Positions 23,660 through 31,927 are shown, counted from the first letter of the stretch. The stretch: DNA of 64,000 bases from Companilactobacillus farciminis KCTC 3681 = DSM 20184 (GCF_002706745.1 NZ_CP017702.1:496001-560000), one strand, 5' to 3'. The notes: generated from the sequence alone by a model not told the origin. Translations and numbers: made by a program.

Positions 23660-25339
23660 TTAATTCAAGACGTCGTCAACCAACTTGGAAGCTAGTTTGA
23701 TGTTGTCAGAGTAATCCACAGGGATGTGCAAAACGACTGGTCCCTTAGTAGCGAAAGCTTTGGCTAACATTGGTTCTAGGTCATCGGTTCTTTCGACACG
23801 CATACCAGTAGCACCGAAGCTTTCAGCGTATTTGACGAAATCAACGGGTCCTAATTTGACACCGGAGTCGTGACCGTATTTGGCAATTTCTTGGAAACGG
23901 ACCATATCGTAATATCCGTCGTCCCAAACTAGTTGCACGATGTTGAGATTTAAACGGACGGCTGTTTCTAGTTCTTGTCCAGAGAAGAGGAAGCCACCAT
24001 CGCCAGCAACGGAAACGATAGGTTGTTCAGGACGTTCCAAAGCTGCTGCAATCGCCCAAGGAAGAGCAACTCCAAGTGTTTGCATACCATTACTGAATAA
24101 TAGGTGTCTAGGCTTATAACTTCTGAAATGACGTGCCATCCAAATGTATAAACTACCAACATCAACTGTTACGGTCGTGTCATCGTTAACTTGGTTTTGC
24201 AAAGCGTGGATAATAGCTAGAGGGTGGATACCATTTTTGTCGGAATGATTTTCGGGAATGGCATCTTTTTTGGTAAATTTCTCTTGTTGGTCAGCTAAAT
24301 GTTGATGCATCTTTTCACCTAGATCAATATCTTCAGGCAATTGTTCACTAATTTCGTCCAAAGTTTTAGCGATGTCAGCTTGAACAATCAAGTCTGGTTG
24401 GTAATCGTTAGTGATTTCTGGGGCGATGCTATCGAGGTTGATGATTTCACCAGTGCGGCCGACGTTCCAATTACGAGCTTCATATTCGACTGGATCGTAA
24501 CCGATGGCGATGATTAAGTCACTTTCCTTCAAAATAGTGTCACCGATTTGGTTTCTGAATAAACCGACACGGCCGTAATAGTTCTTTTCAAGATCACGAG
24601 AAATGACCCCGGCACCTTGGAAAGTTTCGACAACGGGAATTGAGAACTTGTGCAAGAATTTGTGGATCTTATGAGTAACTTCATTAGTAGAAGAACGCAT
24701 ACCAGCTAGGATTACTGGCAACTTAGCGTTTTTGATTTTTTCAATAATTTCATTAACAGTATCTTGGTCAGCACTGCCTTGTTCAACTGGTGAAAGGCTC
24801 TTGATAGTTTTGCGTGTGACGTCGTCGTTTAGGACATCTTGGGGGATTGAGATAAAAGTAGCTCCGGCTTTAGCTGCAGTAGCTGTTTGGTAAGCGTTTG
24901 CAAAAGACTCCGAAAGATTGTTGGCATCTTGAACTTCGACACTATCCTTAGTAGCCGCAGATAAAAGCTCTTTACTTGAGATGCTTTGGTGCGTTAATCT
25001 AGCAATATCGTTTCGTGGCACTTGACCACCTATAGCAACGACCGGATCCCCTTCAGAAGTTGCTGTGATCAAACCAGTAGCCAAGTTAGAAACACCAGGT
25101 CCAGAAGTAGTAGCGACAACGCCAGGTTTACCAGTCAAACGTCCGATACCAGCAGCCATGAAAGCCGCATTTTGTTCGTGACGAGTGATGATTAGTTTAG
25201 GAGTTTTGGAATTATCGTTATGTTCGAGATTTTCGAATAGTTGGTCAATCTTGGCACCAGGCAATCCAAAGACGTATTTAACATCTTGGTTGATCATACT
25301 TTGAATCAAAGCTTGAGCACCATTAGGTTGTTTTGTCAT
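23660..25339 (-). CDS. alsS: Acetolactate synthase, catabolic
   Basis: A 559-residue thiamine-diphosphate enzyme. It has the N-terminal pyrimidine-binding domain (YVFGLPGAKIDQLFE, catalytic-type Glu in ITRHEQNAAFMA), the central domain, and the C-terminal ThDP/Mg motif GDGGFLFSGQELETAVRLNLNIVQ. It joins two pyruvates into acetolactate with loss of CO2. The absence of a neighbouring ilvN-type small subunit and the pairing with alsD point to the catabolic acetoin enzyme. Its promoter carries an operator on the -35 box, probably for the divergent MarR protein. Confidence 0.94.
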   Translation of the reverse strand: MTKQPNGAQALIQSMINQDVKYVFGLPGAKIDQLFENLEHNDNSKTPKLIITRHEQNAAFMAAGIGRLTGKPGVVATTSGPGVSNLATGLITATSEGDPVVAIGGQVPRNDIARLTHQSISSKELLSAATKDSVEVQDANNLSESFANAYQTATAAKAGATFISIPQDVLNDDVTRKTIKSLSPVEQGSADQDTVNEIIEKIKNAKLPVILAGMRSSTNEVTHKIHKFLHKFSIPVVETFQGAGVISRDLEKNYYGRVGLFRNQIGDTILKESDLIIAIGYDPVEYEARNWNVGRTGEIINLDSIAPEITNDYQPDLIVQADIAKTLDEISEQLPEDIDLGEKMHQHLADQQEKFTKKDAIPENHSDKNGIHPLAIIHALQNQVNDDTTVTVDVGSLYIWMARHFRSYKPRHLLFSNGMQTLGVALPWAIAAALERPEQPIVSVAGDGGFLFSGQELETAVRLNLNIVQLVWDDGYYDMVRFQEIAKYGHDSGVKLGPVDFVKYAESFGATGMRVERTDDLEPMLAKAFATKGPVVLHIPVDYSDNIKLASKLVDDVLN

Positions 25340-25382
25340 TATATCTAGCCTCTTTTTCTAATTTCTATTATCATATAGATAA

Positions 25383-25414
25383 AAATTAAAACATTCGTGT
25401 TGATTTGTCAACAC
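25383..25414 (-). promoter_or_regulatory. alsS promoter with MarR-type palindrome over the -35 box
   Basis: On the minus strand TTGACA (25411-25406), a 17-nt spacer and TAATTT (25388-25383) form the promoter. The perfect inverted repeat GTGTTGATTTGTCAACAC (25397-25414) covers the -35 box and lies between the divergent alsS and MarR genes. Confidence 0.65.
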
Positions 25415-25442
25415 AGAAAACTTTTCAGTGGAGTGAAAGTAA

Positions 25443-25868
25443 ATGAAAAACATTGGATATTTAGCACAAGATATTTCTATCTTACATAGACAATATTACA
25501 AGGATACGAGGGAAAAGTTCAACCAAATCAACTTAAATCCGACCGCCGCTTGTATTTTGTTAGCCGTCAGCGATTATGAAAATATTAGCCAAAATCAAGT
25601 TGCCAGATCTTTAGTCATCGACAAAGGTTTAGCCACTAGAGAAATTAATAAAATGGAAAAACTCAATTACTTAACTAAATCAGATGGAGCAGGCAAGACG
25701 AAGATTTTGAATTTGACCGAAACTGGCAACAAGGTCGTCGATACGGTTCAACATATCCGCAGTCAATGGTGGGAAGACCGCTTTGCTAAATCCGGCATCA
25801 CTCCTGACAGTCCACTAGTTTCTTCCATTGAAGCCGTAGTTTCTACTATTATTGACCCAATAGAATAA
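25443..25868 (+). CDS. MarR-family transcriptional regulator, divergent from alsSD
   Basis: A 141-residue protein with the MarR winged helix: dimer helices at both ends, helix-turn-helix around residues 45-80 (ISQNQVARSLVIDKGLATREINKMEKLNYL) and the wing GAGKTKILNLTETG. It probably controls alsSD and itself through the palindrome at 25397-25414. The ribosome site is GTGGAGTG. It ends at a strong terminator shared with the convergent DtxR-like gene. Confidence 0.85.
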   Translation: MKNIGYLAQDISILHRQYYKDTREKFNQINLNPTAACILLAVSDYENISQNQVARSLVIDKGLATREINKMEKLNYLTKSDGAGKTKILNLTETGNKVVDTVQHIRSQWWEDRFAKSGITPDSPLVSSIEAVVSTIIDPIE

Positions 25869-25877
25869 TAAAACCAA

Positions 25878-25936
25878 AAAAAGAGCGTTTGACAACGCGT
25901 GATGTAAAAATCATGTGTCCTCAAACGCTCTTTTCC
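25878..25936. terminator. Bidirectional terminator with long loop
   Basis: AAAAAGAGCGTTTGA pairs with TCAAACGCTCTTTT across about 30 nt. The arm contains the stop codon of the minus-strand gene. Confidence 0.75.
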
Positions 25937-26592
25937 ATTGCTGTGACTTTATCAACTCTAATCATCTTAGTGATGTTCTTGGGTAAAATCTGCTTGATAT
26001 TATTGCGTAAGTTCAAAACTACCATTGAGTGGTCGTAGTCATTGATATTTAAAATTTGAATCTGGTCGCCTAGTTTGATGTCGATATTTCCAAGAATTTG
26101 GAAGAGATAGTTGTCCTCAGAAAAGTTGATGATTTTCCAAATTTTATCAGAAGTACTCTGTTTGGAGAGCAGGGTCTCCTCAGAAAACTCGGGAATAGGG
26201 CAGTTGATTGGAATAATATTCCCGTGTGGGCAAGTCTTTGGATAGTCTAAATAAATATTTAAGCGCTCAATTACTAATGGATCAGGACGTTCGCACAATT
26301 GAGTTGCCTTCTCATACACTTGACTTAGTGGAATGTCGAGTTTCTCAAATAACCAAATTTCTAGGAGACTGTGCTGTTGAATCAATGGTATAACTGCGTT
26401 CAAGCCCTTTTTGGTCAATTTGGTTCCATAGTATTTTGTATATTTAACCAAGCCTAACTTTGCTAAATGCTGCGTTCGATCAGAGATAGAAGCCTTGCTA
26501 ACATTAGCTTTGACGGCGAGGTCGATGTTGTTCACATTTTGAAAACTGCCGCCTAATTCGAAGATCAAACGTAGGAAATTTAGATCATTCAT
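25921..26592 (-). CDS. DtxR/MntR-family regulator with non-canonical metal site
   Basis: A 223-residue protein: N-terminal winged helix (about 1-65), dimerisation domain (about 66-130: HSLLEIWLFEKL, then YPKTCPHGNIIP) and a C-terminal FeoA/SH3-like domain (about 150-220). Family proteins repress metal uptake genes when loaded with Mn or Fe. By eye alignment the usual E-H ligands after the dimer helix read C-E (LCERPDP) and the N-terminal ligand is Asn, so metal sensing is probably altered. The usp-mntH pair on the other side of the intergenic region is a natural target. The start has only a weak ribosome site, GTGGTG. Confidence 0.78.
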   Translation of the reverse strand: MNDLNFLRLIFELGGSFQNVNNIDLAVKANVSKASISDRTQHLAKLGLVKYTKYYGTKLTKKGLNAVIPLIQQHSLLEIWLFEKLDIPLSQVYEKATQLCERPDPLVIERLNIYLDYPKTCPHGNIIPINCPIPEFSEETLLSKQSTSDKIWKIINFSEDNYLFQILGNIDIKLGDQIQILNINDYDHSMVVLNLRNNIKQILPKNITKMIRVDKVTAMEKSV

Positions 26593-26658
26593 TTTTGTTC
26601 ACCACTTTTTTGAATTTGGGATGTTACAAATATTCTAAAAATAAATAACAATATAATC

Positions 26659-26808
26659 CTATTTGAATAATTGATTATCTACTAATAATAAATTAGTAAA
26701 AACTCCGGAATACATGCCTATCAAGAGTTCAGAAGTGATCCAATTGTGTGTTTGGAATTTTTGATTATTAATAGTAGATAGTTTATTAGTGTGGTTTAGA
26801 TAAGTCAT
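26659..26808 (-). CDS. Small ORF, 49 residues, unknown
   Basis: An open frame on the minus strand starting MTYLNHTNKLSTINNQ and containing a hydrophobic stretch, WITSELLIGMYSGVF then TNLLLVDN, ending QLFK. The ATG is preceded at 5 nt by GGGGG, a fair ribosome site. It lies in the gap between the DtxR-like gene and usp-mntH. I recognise no family. Small MntR-controlled proteins exist elsewhere (MntS in enterobacteria), but no sequence link to those is visible. It could be chance. Confidence 0.35.
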   Translation of the reverse strand: MTYLNHTNKLSTINNQKFQTHNWITSELLIGMYSGVFTNLLLVDNQLFK

Positions 26809-27112
26809 ATTAACCCCCATAAGTATTTTGATACAGTAAATAATTAGTTAATCCTAATAAAATCAAGACTAAATTATAAAAAAGTCAATAACTATACCAT
26901 ATGTATATAGATTTATTTGTAAAACAGTATAAAATTACTATAAATCTTATCCCGAACGCTTTTAATATAACATAATTGTTTTGAACAAAATAGTTAAGCA
27001 GGGGGTAAAATTTTCTTGATATACCTCATAATAATCTCTCAAACTATTGGTAATAAAGAAAGTAACCGTTTTCTGAAAGATTCTGAAAAATATAAAATTT
27101 AGATATTTTTTA
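26809..27112. other. AT-rich gap upstream of usp-mntH
   Basis: About 300 bp with no convincing gene. It holds a short partly palindromic sequence TTAGTTAATCCTAA near 26845 that resembles loose DtxR-type boxes. A 28-codon TTG-started frame at 27016-27102 behind GGGGG was seen but is weak. Confidence 0.3.
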
Positions 27113-27161
27113 TTAGGTGACCTTAAAAAATAGTTTACAACGAATTAAATTGGGGTAGAAT
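27113..27161 (+). promoter_or_regulatory. usp-mntH promoter with possible MntR-type box
   Basis: TTTACA (27134-27139), a 16-nt spacer and TAGAAT (27156-27161) form a promoter. Just upstream, TTAGGTGACCTTAA (27113-27126) is an imperfect palindrome similar to DtxR-family operators, a plausible site for the nearby regulator. Confidence 0.45.
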
Positions 27162-27174
27162 GGGTTTTGGAAAG

Positions 27175-27192
27175 ACGAGCAGGACTGCTTGT
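27175..27192 (+). other. 5' hairpin in the usp leader
   Basis: ACGAGCAG and CTGCTTGT form an 8-bp stem at the very start of the predicted mRNA, followed by TTTT. It may stabilise the message or act as a weak attenuator. Confidence 0.35.
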
Positions 27193-27222
27193 TTTAAGAA
27201 AAATGTATTGGAGGACAAACCA

Positions 27223-27663
27223 ATGTCGAATCAAAACAACACTTTTGAACGTGTTTTGGTTGGTGTCGACGATTCAGCCGATGCCCAATTAGCATTTAGA
27301 TATGCGATGCACCGTTGTATCAAGGACGGTTCAACGTTGATCATTACTTCTATTTTGGAAAATAATGAGATGAATGTTTACCAAGCACTTACGAAAGACT
27401 ACGTTCACGGCGAACGCAAGGAATTAGAAGCACATATGCAGGAATATCGCAAGGTTGCTTTGGATGCTGGAGTTAAGAACGTTGAACTCATGGTAGCCGA
27501 AGGAGATCCTGGTGAGACTATCGTTAAGGATGTTATTCCTTCGTGTGATGCTGATCTTTTAGTTATCGGGTCACTTTCCAAAAAGGGGATCAAGAAGTAC
27601 TTCGGTTCACAAGCTGCCTACATGGCAAAACATGCACCGATTTCAGTAATGATCATTCGTTAA
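27223..27663 (+). CDS. Universal stress protein (UspA family)
   Basis: A 146-residue Usp domain protein. It opens with FERVLVGVDDSADAQLAFRYA and closes with the ATP-binding loop LVIGSLSKKGIKKYFGSQAAYMAKHAPISVMIIR, matching G-x2-G-x9-G-S. It would bind ATP in the cytoplasm and support stress survival. It is 36 bp upstream of mntH, so the pair is probably co-transcribed, a common arrangement in lactobacilli. The start follows GGAGG; a longer in-frame start at 27160 lies upstream of the predicted transcript start and is rejected. Confidence 0.88.
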   Translation: MSNQNNTFERVLVGVDDSADAQLAFRYAMHRCIKDGSTLIITSILENNEMNVYQALTKDYVHGERKELEAHMQEYRKVALDAGVKNVELMVAEGDPGETIVKDVIPSCDADLLVIGSLSKKGIKKYFGSQAAYMAKHAPISVMIIR

Positions 27664-27699
27664 AAATTATAAAGAAATCATAATAAGGGGAGATTAATC

Positions 27700-29355
27700 A
27701 TGGCTGAAAAGCATAAATTAATCGAATACGCAAACGGTCCTTCTCTACAAGAGATTAATGGAACCGTCGATGTACCAAGAGACAAGGGCTTTTTCAAAAC
27801 TTTGTTCGCATACTCAGGTCCAGGGGCACTAGTTGCTGTTGGATACATGGATCCAGGTAACTGGTCAACATCAATTACCGGTGGTCAAAATTTCCAATAC
27901 CTATTAATGTCAGTTATTCTAATGTCTAGTTTAATTGCCATGTTACTGCAATATATGGCTGCTAAACTAGGAATTGTGAGTAAGATGGATCTAGCGCAAG
28001 CTATTCGTGCTAGAACTAGTAGATCACTGGGAATCGTTTTATGGATTCTAACCGAGTTAGCCATTATGGCGACTGATATTGCCGAAGTTATCGGTGGTGC
28101 CATCGCCTTGTACTTATTATTTAATATTCCATTAGTAATTGCCGTATTTATCACTGTTGGTGATGTTTTGGTATTACTACTATTAACAAAGATTGGTTTC
28201 AGAAAAATCGAAGCTATCGTTGTATGTTTAATTCTTGTTATTTTATTCGTTTTCGTTTATCAAGTTGCACTATCAAATCCTGATTGGGGTGGCGTATTTG
28301 CTGGCTTGATCCCAACTGGTAAGACTTTCTCAACAAGCCCATCAATCGGTGGTCAAACACCATTAACAGGTGCTCTAGGTATCATTGGTGCTACTGTTAT
28401 GCCTCACAACTTGTACCTACACTCAGCTATTTCACAAACTAGAAAAGTTAACCATGCTGATGAAAAATCAGTTGCTCAAAATGTTCGTTTCTCAGCTTGG
28501 GATTCAAATATTCAATTAACAGCTGCTTTCTTCGTTAATGCTTTACTACTTATCATGGGTGTTGCCGTATTCAAGAGTGGTGCTGTTAAAGATCCATCAT
28601 TCTTCGGTTTGTACCAAGCTCTATCTGATACATCAACTTTGAGTAATGGTGTTTTGATTGCCGTTGCTAAGTCAGGTGTACTTTCAACATTGTTCGCTGT
28701 TGCTTTGCTTGCTTCAGGTCAAAACTCAACTATTACTGGTACTTTGACTGGACAAGTTATCATGGAAGGTTTCGTTCACATGAGAATGCCTCTATGGTTA
28801 CGTCGTTTGGTTACACGTTTGATTTCAGTTATCCCTGTTCTTATCTGTGTTATGTTAACAAGTGGTAAGAGTGTAATTGATGAGCACGAAGCCTTGAACA
28901 CATTGATGAACAACTCACAAGTCTTCTTGGCCTTCGCACTTCCATTCTCAATGTTGCCACTACTATTGATGACAGATAGTGCTACAGAAATGGGTAACAA
29001 ATTCAAGAATGCTCCTTGGATCAAGGGATTCGGTTGGTTATCAGTTATCGCTTTGACATTCTTGAACCTTTACGGTCTACCAGGTCAAATCCAAGCCTTC
29101 TATGGAGATAACCCAACAGGTGCACAAACTATGCAAGCTAATATCATTGCTTACGTATTGATTGCTGCTGTTCTAGCACTATTGATTTGGACAATTATCG
29201 ACATGCACAAAGGTAACGAAAGACTTAAGAACGTTTTGGCAAAAGAAGATGTTACATCAACTTATGAACATCTAGCTAAGATGTCAGCTTCAGCCGGTTC
29301 AGAAGAAGAATTCGACAAAGAAGCTACTGCTGAAAGAAATTCAGAACAAAGATAA
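27700..29355 (+). CDS. mntH: NRAMP-family Mn2+/H+ symporter
   Basis: A 551-residue membrane protein with about eleven helices. The helix-1 metal motif GYMDPGNW and the helix-6 motif GATVMPHNLYLHS are both intact; Asp, Asn and Met of these motifs bind the metal. It should import manganese with protons. The N-terminal 30 and C-terminal 40 residues are hydrophilic; the tail is Glu/Ala rich. It shares an operon with usp and lies close to a DtxR-type regulator. The ribosome site is AAGGGGAG. Confidence 0.92.
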   Translation: MAEKHKLIEYANGPSLQEINGTVDVPRDKGFFKTLFAYSGPGALVAVGYMDPGNWSTSITGGQNFQYLLMSVILMSSLIAMLLQYMAAKLGIVSKMDLAQAIRARTSRSLGIVLWILTELAIMATDIAEVIGGAIALYLLFNIPLVIAVFITVGDVLVLLLLTKIGFRKIEAIVVCLILVILFVFVYQVALSNPDWGGVFAGLIPTGKTFSTSPSIGGQTPLTGALGIIGATVMPHNLYLHSAISQTRKVNHADEKSVAQNVRFSAWDSNIQLTAAFFVNALLLIMGVAVFKSGAVKDPSFFGLYQALSDTSTLSNGVLIAVAKSGVLSTLFAVALLASGQNSTITGTLTGQVIMEGFVHMRMPLWLRRLVTRLISVIPVLICVMLTSGKSVIDEHEALNTLMNNSQVFLAFALPFSMLPLLLMTDSATEMGNKFKNAPWIKGFGWLSVIALTFLNLYGLPGQIQAFYGDNPTGAQTMQANIIAYVLIAAVLALLIWTIIDMHKGNERLKNVLAKEDVTSTYEHLAKMSASAGSEEEFDKEATAERNSEQR

Positions 29356-29366
29356 AAAATGTAAAC

Positions 29367-29398
29367 AAAAAGACGACTCAATGAAGTCGCCTTTTTTG
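29367..29398. terminator. Terminator of usp-mntH
   Basis: AAGACGACT and AGTCGCCTT pair with one mismatch around a short loop, flanked by A and T runs, so it may also serve the convergent deformylase gene. Confidence 0.7.
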
Positions 29399-29809
29399 TT
29401 ATATCAAGATTCCATCGCAGTGGTCGATCTCATGCTGAATAATTTGAGCCACGAAATTACTGAATTCCTGTGTATGAGTTTGGAAATTGCTATCCAAATA
29501 TTTAACTTTTATCCTATTATAACGACTAGTCTTGCGTTGCCCAACTAATGAAAGACAACCTTCCTCAGTCTCATATTTGCCAGATTTACTAATAATAGTA
29601 GGATTTATCATCGGAACGTTCATCATGCCCATAGAAAAGACGATGATACGTTTATTGACGCCAATCATGTTAGCTGCCATGCCGACACAATCCTTGGAGT
29701 TAGCTTTTAAGGTATCTAGTAAGTCAGTCACGATGCTTTGGTCAGCTTTGGTTGCTAGTTCAGCTTTTTGAGCTAGAAAAGTTGTATCGTGGTTAATTGA
29801 TTTTATCAT
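29399..29809 (-). CDS. Peptide deformylase-like protein (short paralogue)
   Basis: A 136-residue PDF-fold protein. Motif 2 is EEGCLSL with metal ligand Cys85, motif 3 is QHEIDH with His126, Glu127 and His130. Motif 1, normally G-x-G-L-A-A-x-Q, reads CVGMAANMIG, so the oxyanion Gln is Met48. Short paralogues with this change accompany a full-length deformylase in several lactic acid bacteria. It may act on other formylated peptides or have weak activity. The start is at the ATG after GAGGC; the longer frame adds 45 unlikely residues. Confidence 0.75.
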   Translation of the reverse strand: MIKSINHDTTFLAQKAELATKADQSIVTDLLDTLKANSKDCVGMAANMIGVNKRIIVFSMGMMNVPMINPTIISKSGKYETEEGCLSLVGQRKTSRYNRIKVKYLDSNFQTHTQEFSNFVAQIIQHEIDHCDGILI

Positions 29810-29880
29810 TTGTGTGCCTCTGTCTCGTTTGATAATTATTAGTATAATAGAAATAACTAGGATTGCACAGGAGGGGAAGT

Positions 29881-30690
29881 ATGAATTTATTATTTGCGAT
29901 TGATGACAACGTGACGCAACAATTAATGACGACTTTGTACTCAATCAAACAAAATTCTACTATTGATAAATATTCAGTTTACGTGATTCAAGACAAGAGA
30001 TTGCAGGAAACTGACAGGATCAAGCAATTTTGCCAAAAGCTAGGGATGCACTATCATCCGGTTATTATCAAAGATGACCAATTCGATCAGGCACCAACGA
30101 CTGACCGCTATCCTAAGACGATTTATTATCGTTTGTTGGCTTATAAGTACCTGCCTAAAAATATCAAAAAGATTCTCTATTTGGATGTCGATATTTTGGT
30201 GATCAATGACTTGAAGCCTCTGTATAACTTGGATTTGAAAGATTATTGGTATGCGGCCGCCAGCCACGTTTCTTTAGATGTGACCGACAACTTGAATAAA
30301 TTAAGACTAGGGAATTATGAAACAGAAAGTTACTACAATTCAGGTGTCATGTTGATGGATTTGGAAGCTATCCGAAAAAATGTCAAAGCTCAAGATATTT
30401 TTGATTACATTAATAAAAAAGGGCGGACGTTATTTTTGCCTGATCAAGATATTCTCAATGGCTTGTACGGCCAAAATATTATGATGATACCAGATGAAAT
30501 TTACAATTATGATGCCAGAATGAATCCACTGTATTTTGCCAAGAGTAATGGTAAGTGGGATATCGACTGGGTAATCGATCATACAGTGATTTTGCATTTC
30601 TGTGGTCGGGACAAACCTTGGAAGCTAGATTACAAAGAACGCTATTCAGGATTATATAAGCATTATCAACACAAAGCCGAATCGATTTAG
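29881..30690 (+). CDS. Glycosyltransferase family 8
   Basis: A 269-residue GT8 enzyme. The N terminus MNLLFAIDDNVTQQLMTTLYSI is the GT8 nucleotide-binding strand, the metal-binding DxD lies in ILYLDVDILVIND, and the family's late histidine motif is HFCGRDKPW. It would transfer a hexose from a UDP-sugar to a surface polymer or glycan acceptor. It is monocistronic with its own terminator. The start is at the ATG after AGGAGGGGAAGT; an upstream ATG at 29863 lies before the ribosome site. Confidence 0.87.
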   Translation: MNLLFAIDDNVTQQLMTTLYSIKQNSTIDKYSVYVIQDKRLQETDRIKQFCQKLGMHYHPVIIKDDQFDQAPTTDRYPKTIYYRLLAYKYLPKNIKKILYLDVDILVINDLKPLYNLDLKDYWYAAASHVSLDVTDNLNKLRLGNYETESYYNSGVMLMDLEAIRKNVKAQDIFDYINKKGRTLFLPDQDILNGLYGQNIMMIPDEIYNYDARMNPLYFAKSNGKWDIDWVIDHTVILHFCGRDKPWKLDYKERYSGLYKHYQHKAESI

Positions 30691-30706
30691 GTTCGGCCTT
30701 TTTTTA
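30675..30706 (+). terminator. Terminator of the GT8 gene
   Basis: GCCGAA pairs with TTCGGC around an 8-to-10-nt loop holding the stop codon, followed by seven T residues. Confidence 0.85.
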
Positions 30707-30714
30707 CACTATGT

Positions 30715-30756
30715 CAATATCATTGTGATATCACTTTGATATTGGAGTGATATAAT
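30715..30756 (+). promoter_or_regulatory. Operator palindrome and -10 box of the RHH-SPFH operon
   Basis: CAATATCA, GTGATATCAC and TGATATTG, separated by TT, form a 30-bp near-perfect palindrome at 30715-30744. A further half-like GTGATATAAT follows and contains the -10 box TATAAT at 30751-30756. Ribbon-helix-helix proteins bind arrays of such short repeats, so self-repression is likely. Confidence 0.6.
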
Positions 30757-30762
30757 AAAGTT

Positions 30763-31095
30763 ATGGCAGATAAAATGATAGCATTGCGATTAGATAAGGA
30801 TTTGTACGAACGGATCACGGAAGATGCTAACCGTGAAAATCGCAGTGTGAACAACTATATTGTCACCAAACTTAGTGAAGCAGTACCAACTAACAACCTC
30901 GAGCAGCGCCAAATAGTAGGGTCAGTCGTTGGGGGCGACAAGATCAATATGGCAAACGACTTGATTGAGGTCAAAGGTATTTACTATCGCTATGATTTGT
31001 TGGCAAACGATTCCGTTAATAGCAAGAAGAGTTATCAAGTCATCAAAGCAAATGGCAATATTTTAACAATTCAAGAACTAAAATCAGAAAAGTAG
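30763..31095 (+). CDS. Ribbon-helix-helix (Arc/CopG-type) DNA-binding protein
   Basis: A 110-residue protein. Residues 1-50 are an RHH domain: strand MIALRLDKDLYERI, then two helices through ENRSVNNYIVTKLSEA. Residues 60-110 form a small beta-rich domain of unknown role. The start ATG is only 6 nt past the -10 box and no ribosome site lies at normal distance (GGAG is about 15 nt upstream), so the message may be leaderless. It is 10 bp upstream of the SPFH gene and presumably regulates this pair. Confidence 0.75.
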   Translation: MADKMIALRLDKDLYERITEDANRENRSVNNYIVTKLSEAVPTNNLEQRQIVGSVVGGDKINMANDLIEVKGIYYRYDLLANDSVNSKKSYQVIKANGNILTIQELKSEK

Positions 31096-31105
31096 GCGAA
31101 AATAT

Positions 31106-31927
31106 ATGTTTGGGTTAAAAGTAGTCCGTCAAAATCATGTTGGTTTGGTGGAAACGTTAGGGAAGTACAGTCGAGAAGTCAGAGCAGGATTAAATTTTTA
31201 CATTCCTATCTTTCAAAAGGTCAGAATCGTCGATTTGGCAATGATTCCGTTGGCTTTGCAAGGTTATTCAGTTATTACCAAAGATAACGCTGAAGTGCAG
31301 ACTAACGTAACTTTGAATTATCACGTGACTGATGCGAGAAAGTTCGAATACGAGAATAGCAATTCAGTTGAGTCAATGATCCAATTAGTCCGTGGTCACT
31401 TGCGTGATATCATCGGTAAGATTGACTTGAATGAAGCTCTAGGTTCCACTTCAAAAATCAACGCTGACTTGGCTAATGCAATCGGGGATTTGACCAACAC
31501 TTATGGAATCAAAGTCGACCGTGTCAATATCGATGAATTGAAGCCTTCCGCATCCATCACCGAATCAATGGAGAAACAAATCAGAGCTGACCGTGAAAAG
31601 ACCGCTGCAATCGCCAAAGCAAATGGTGAAGCTAGAAGTATTGAGATCGAGACCAAAGCTAGAAATGACGCCACGGTTTCGACTGCTAAAGCTGAAGCTG
31701 CTGCCACGATTGCTAGAGCCGATGCCAAAGCTTATGAGATTAAGAAATTGAATGATATGTTGGCTTCAGTTGATAATAAGTACTTCACAGCGCAACAAAT
31801 TCAAGCCTTTTCCGAATTGGCTAAGTCACCAACCAATACCGTTGTGATGAGTAAAGATGAGATTGGGAAGTATTCTGATATTCCTGTGACAGCACAAGTT
31901 ATGAATCAGATGGCTAATGATAAGTAA
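31106..31927 (+). CDS. SPFH/Band 7 (stomatin/prohibitin-like) protein
   Basis: A 273-residue protein. Residues about 5-165 form an SPFH domain (VVRQNHVGLVETLGKYSREVRAGLNFYIP, VITKDNAEVQTNVTLNYHV, LRDIIGKIDLNEAL). Residues about 170-225 are an Ala/Lys/Glu-rich coiled coil (EKTAAIAKANGEARSIEIETKARN and following). There is no clear transmembrane helix at the N terminus, so membrane attachment would be peripheral. Such proteins build large rings in membrane microdomains and help protein quality control. It is co-transcribed with the RHH regulator. Confidence 0.85.
   Translation: MFGLKVVRQNHVGLVETLGKYSREVRAGLNFYIPIFQKVRIVDLAMIPLALQGYSVITKDNAEVQTNVTLNYHVTDARKFEYENSNSVESMIQLVRGHLRDIIGKIDLNEALGSTSKINADLANAIGDLTNTYGIKVDRVNIDELKPSASITESMEKQIRADREKTAAIAKANGEARSIEIETKARNDATVSTAKAEAAATIARADAKAYEIKKLNDMLASVDNKYFTAQQIQAFSELAKSPTNTVVMSKDEIGKYSDIPVTAQVMNQMANDK

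Noticed and set aside
27016-27102. TTG-started 28-codon peptide behind GGGGG
   Set aside because: Rare start, short, no family resemblance; mentioned only within the gap entry.
26809-27222. yybP-ykoY manganese riboswitch or a known lactobacillar usp leader motif before usp-mntH
   Set aside because: The conserved manganese-riboswitch core could not be found; only a simple 8-bp hairpin is present, and I cannot recall the Lacto-usp consensus well enough to claim it.
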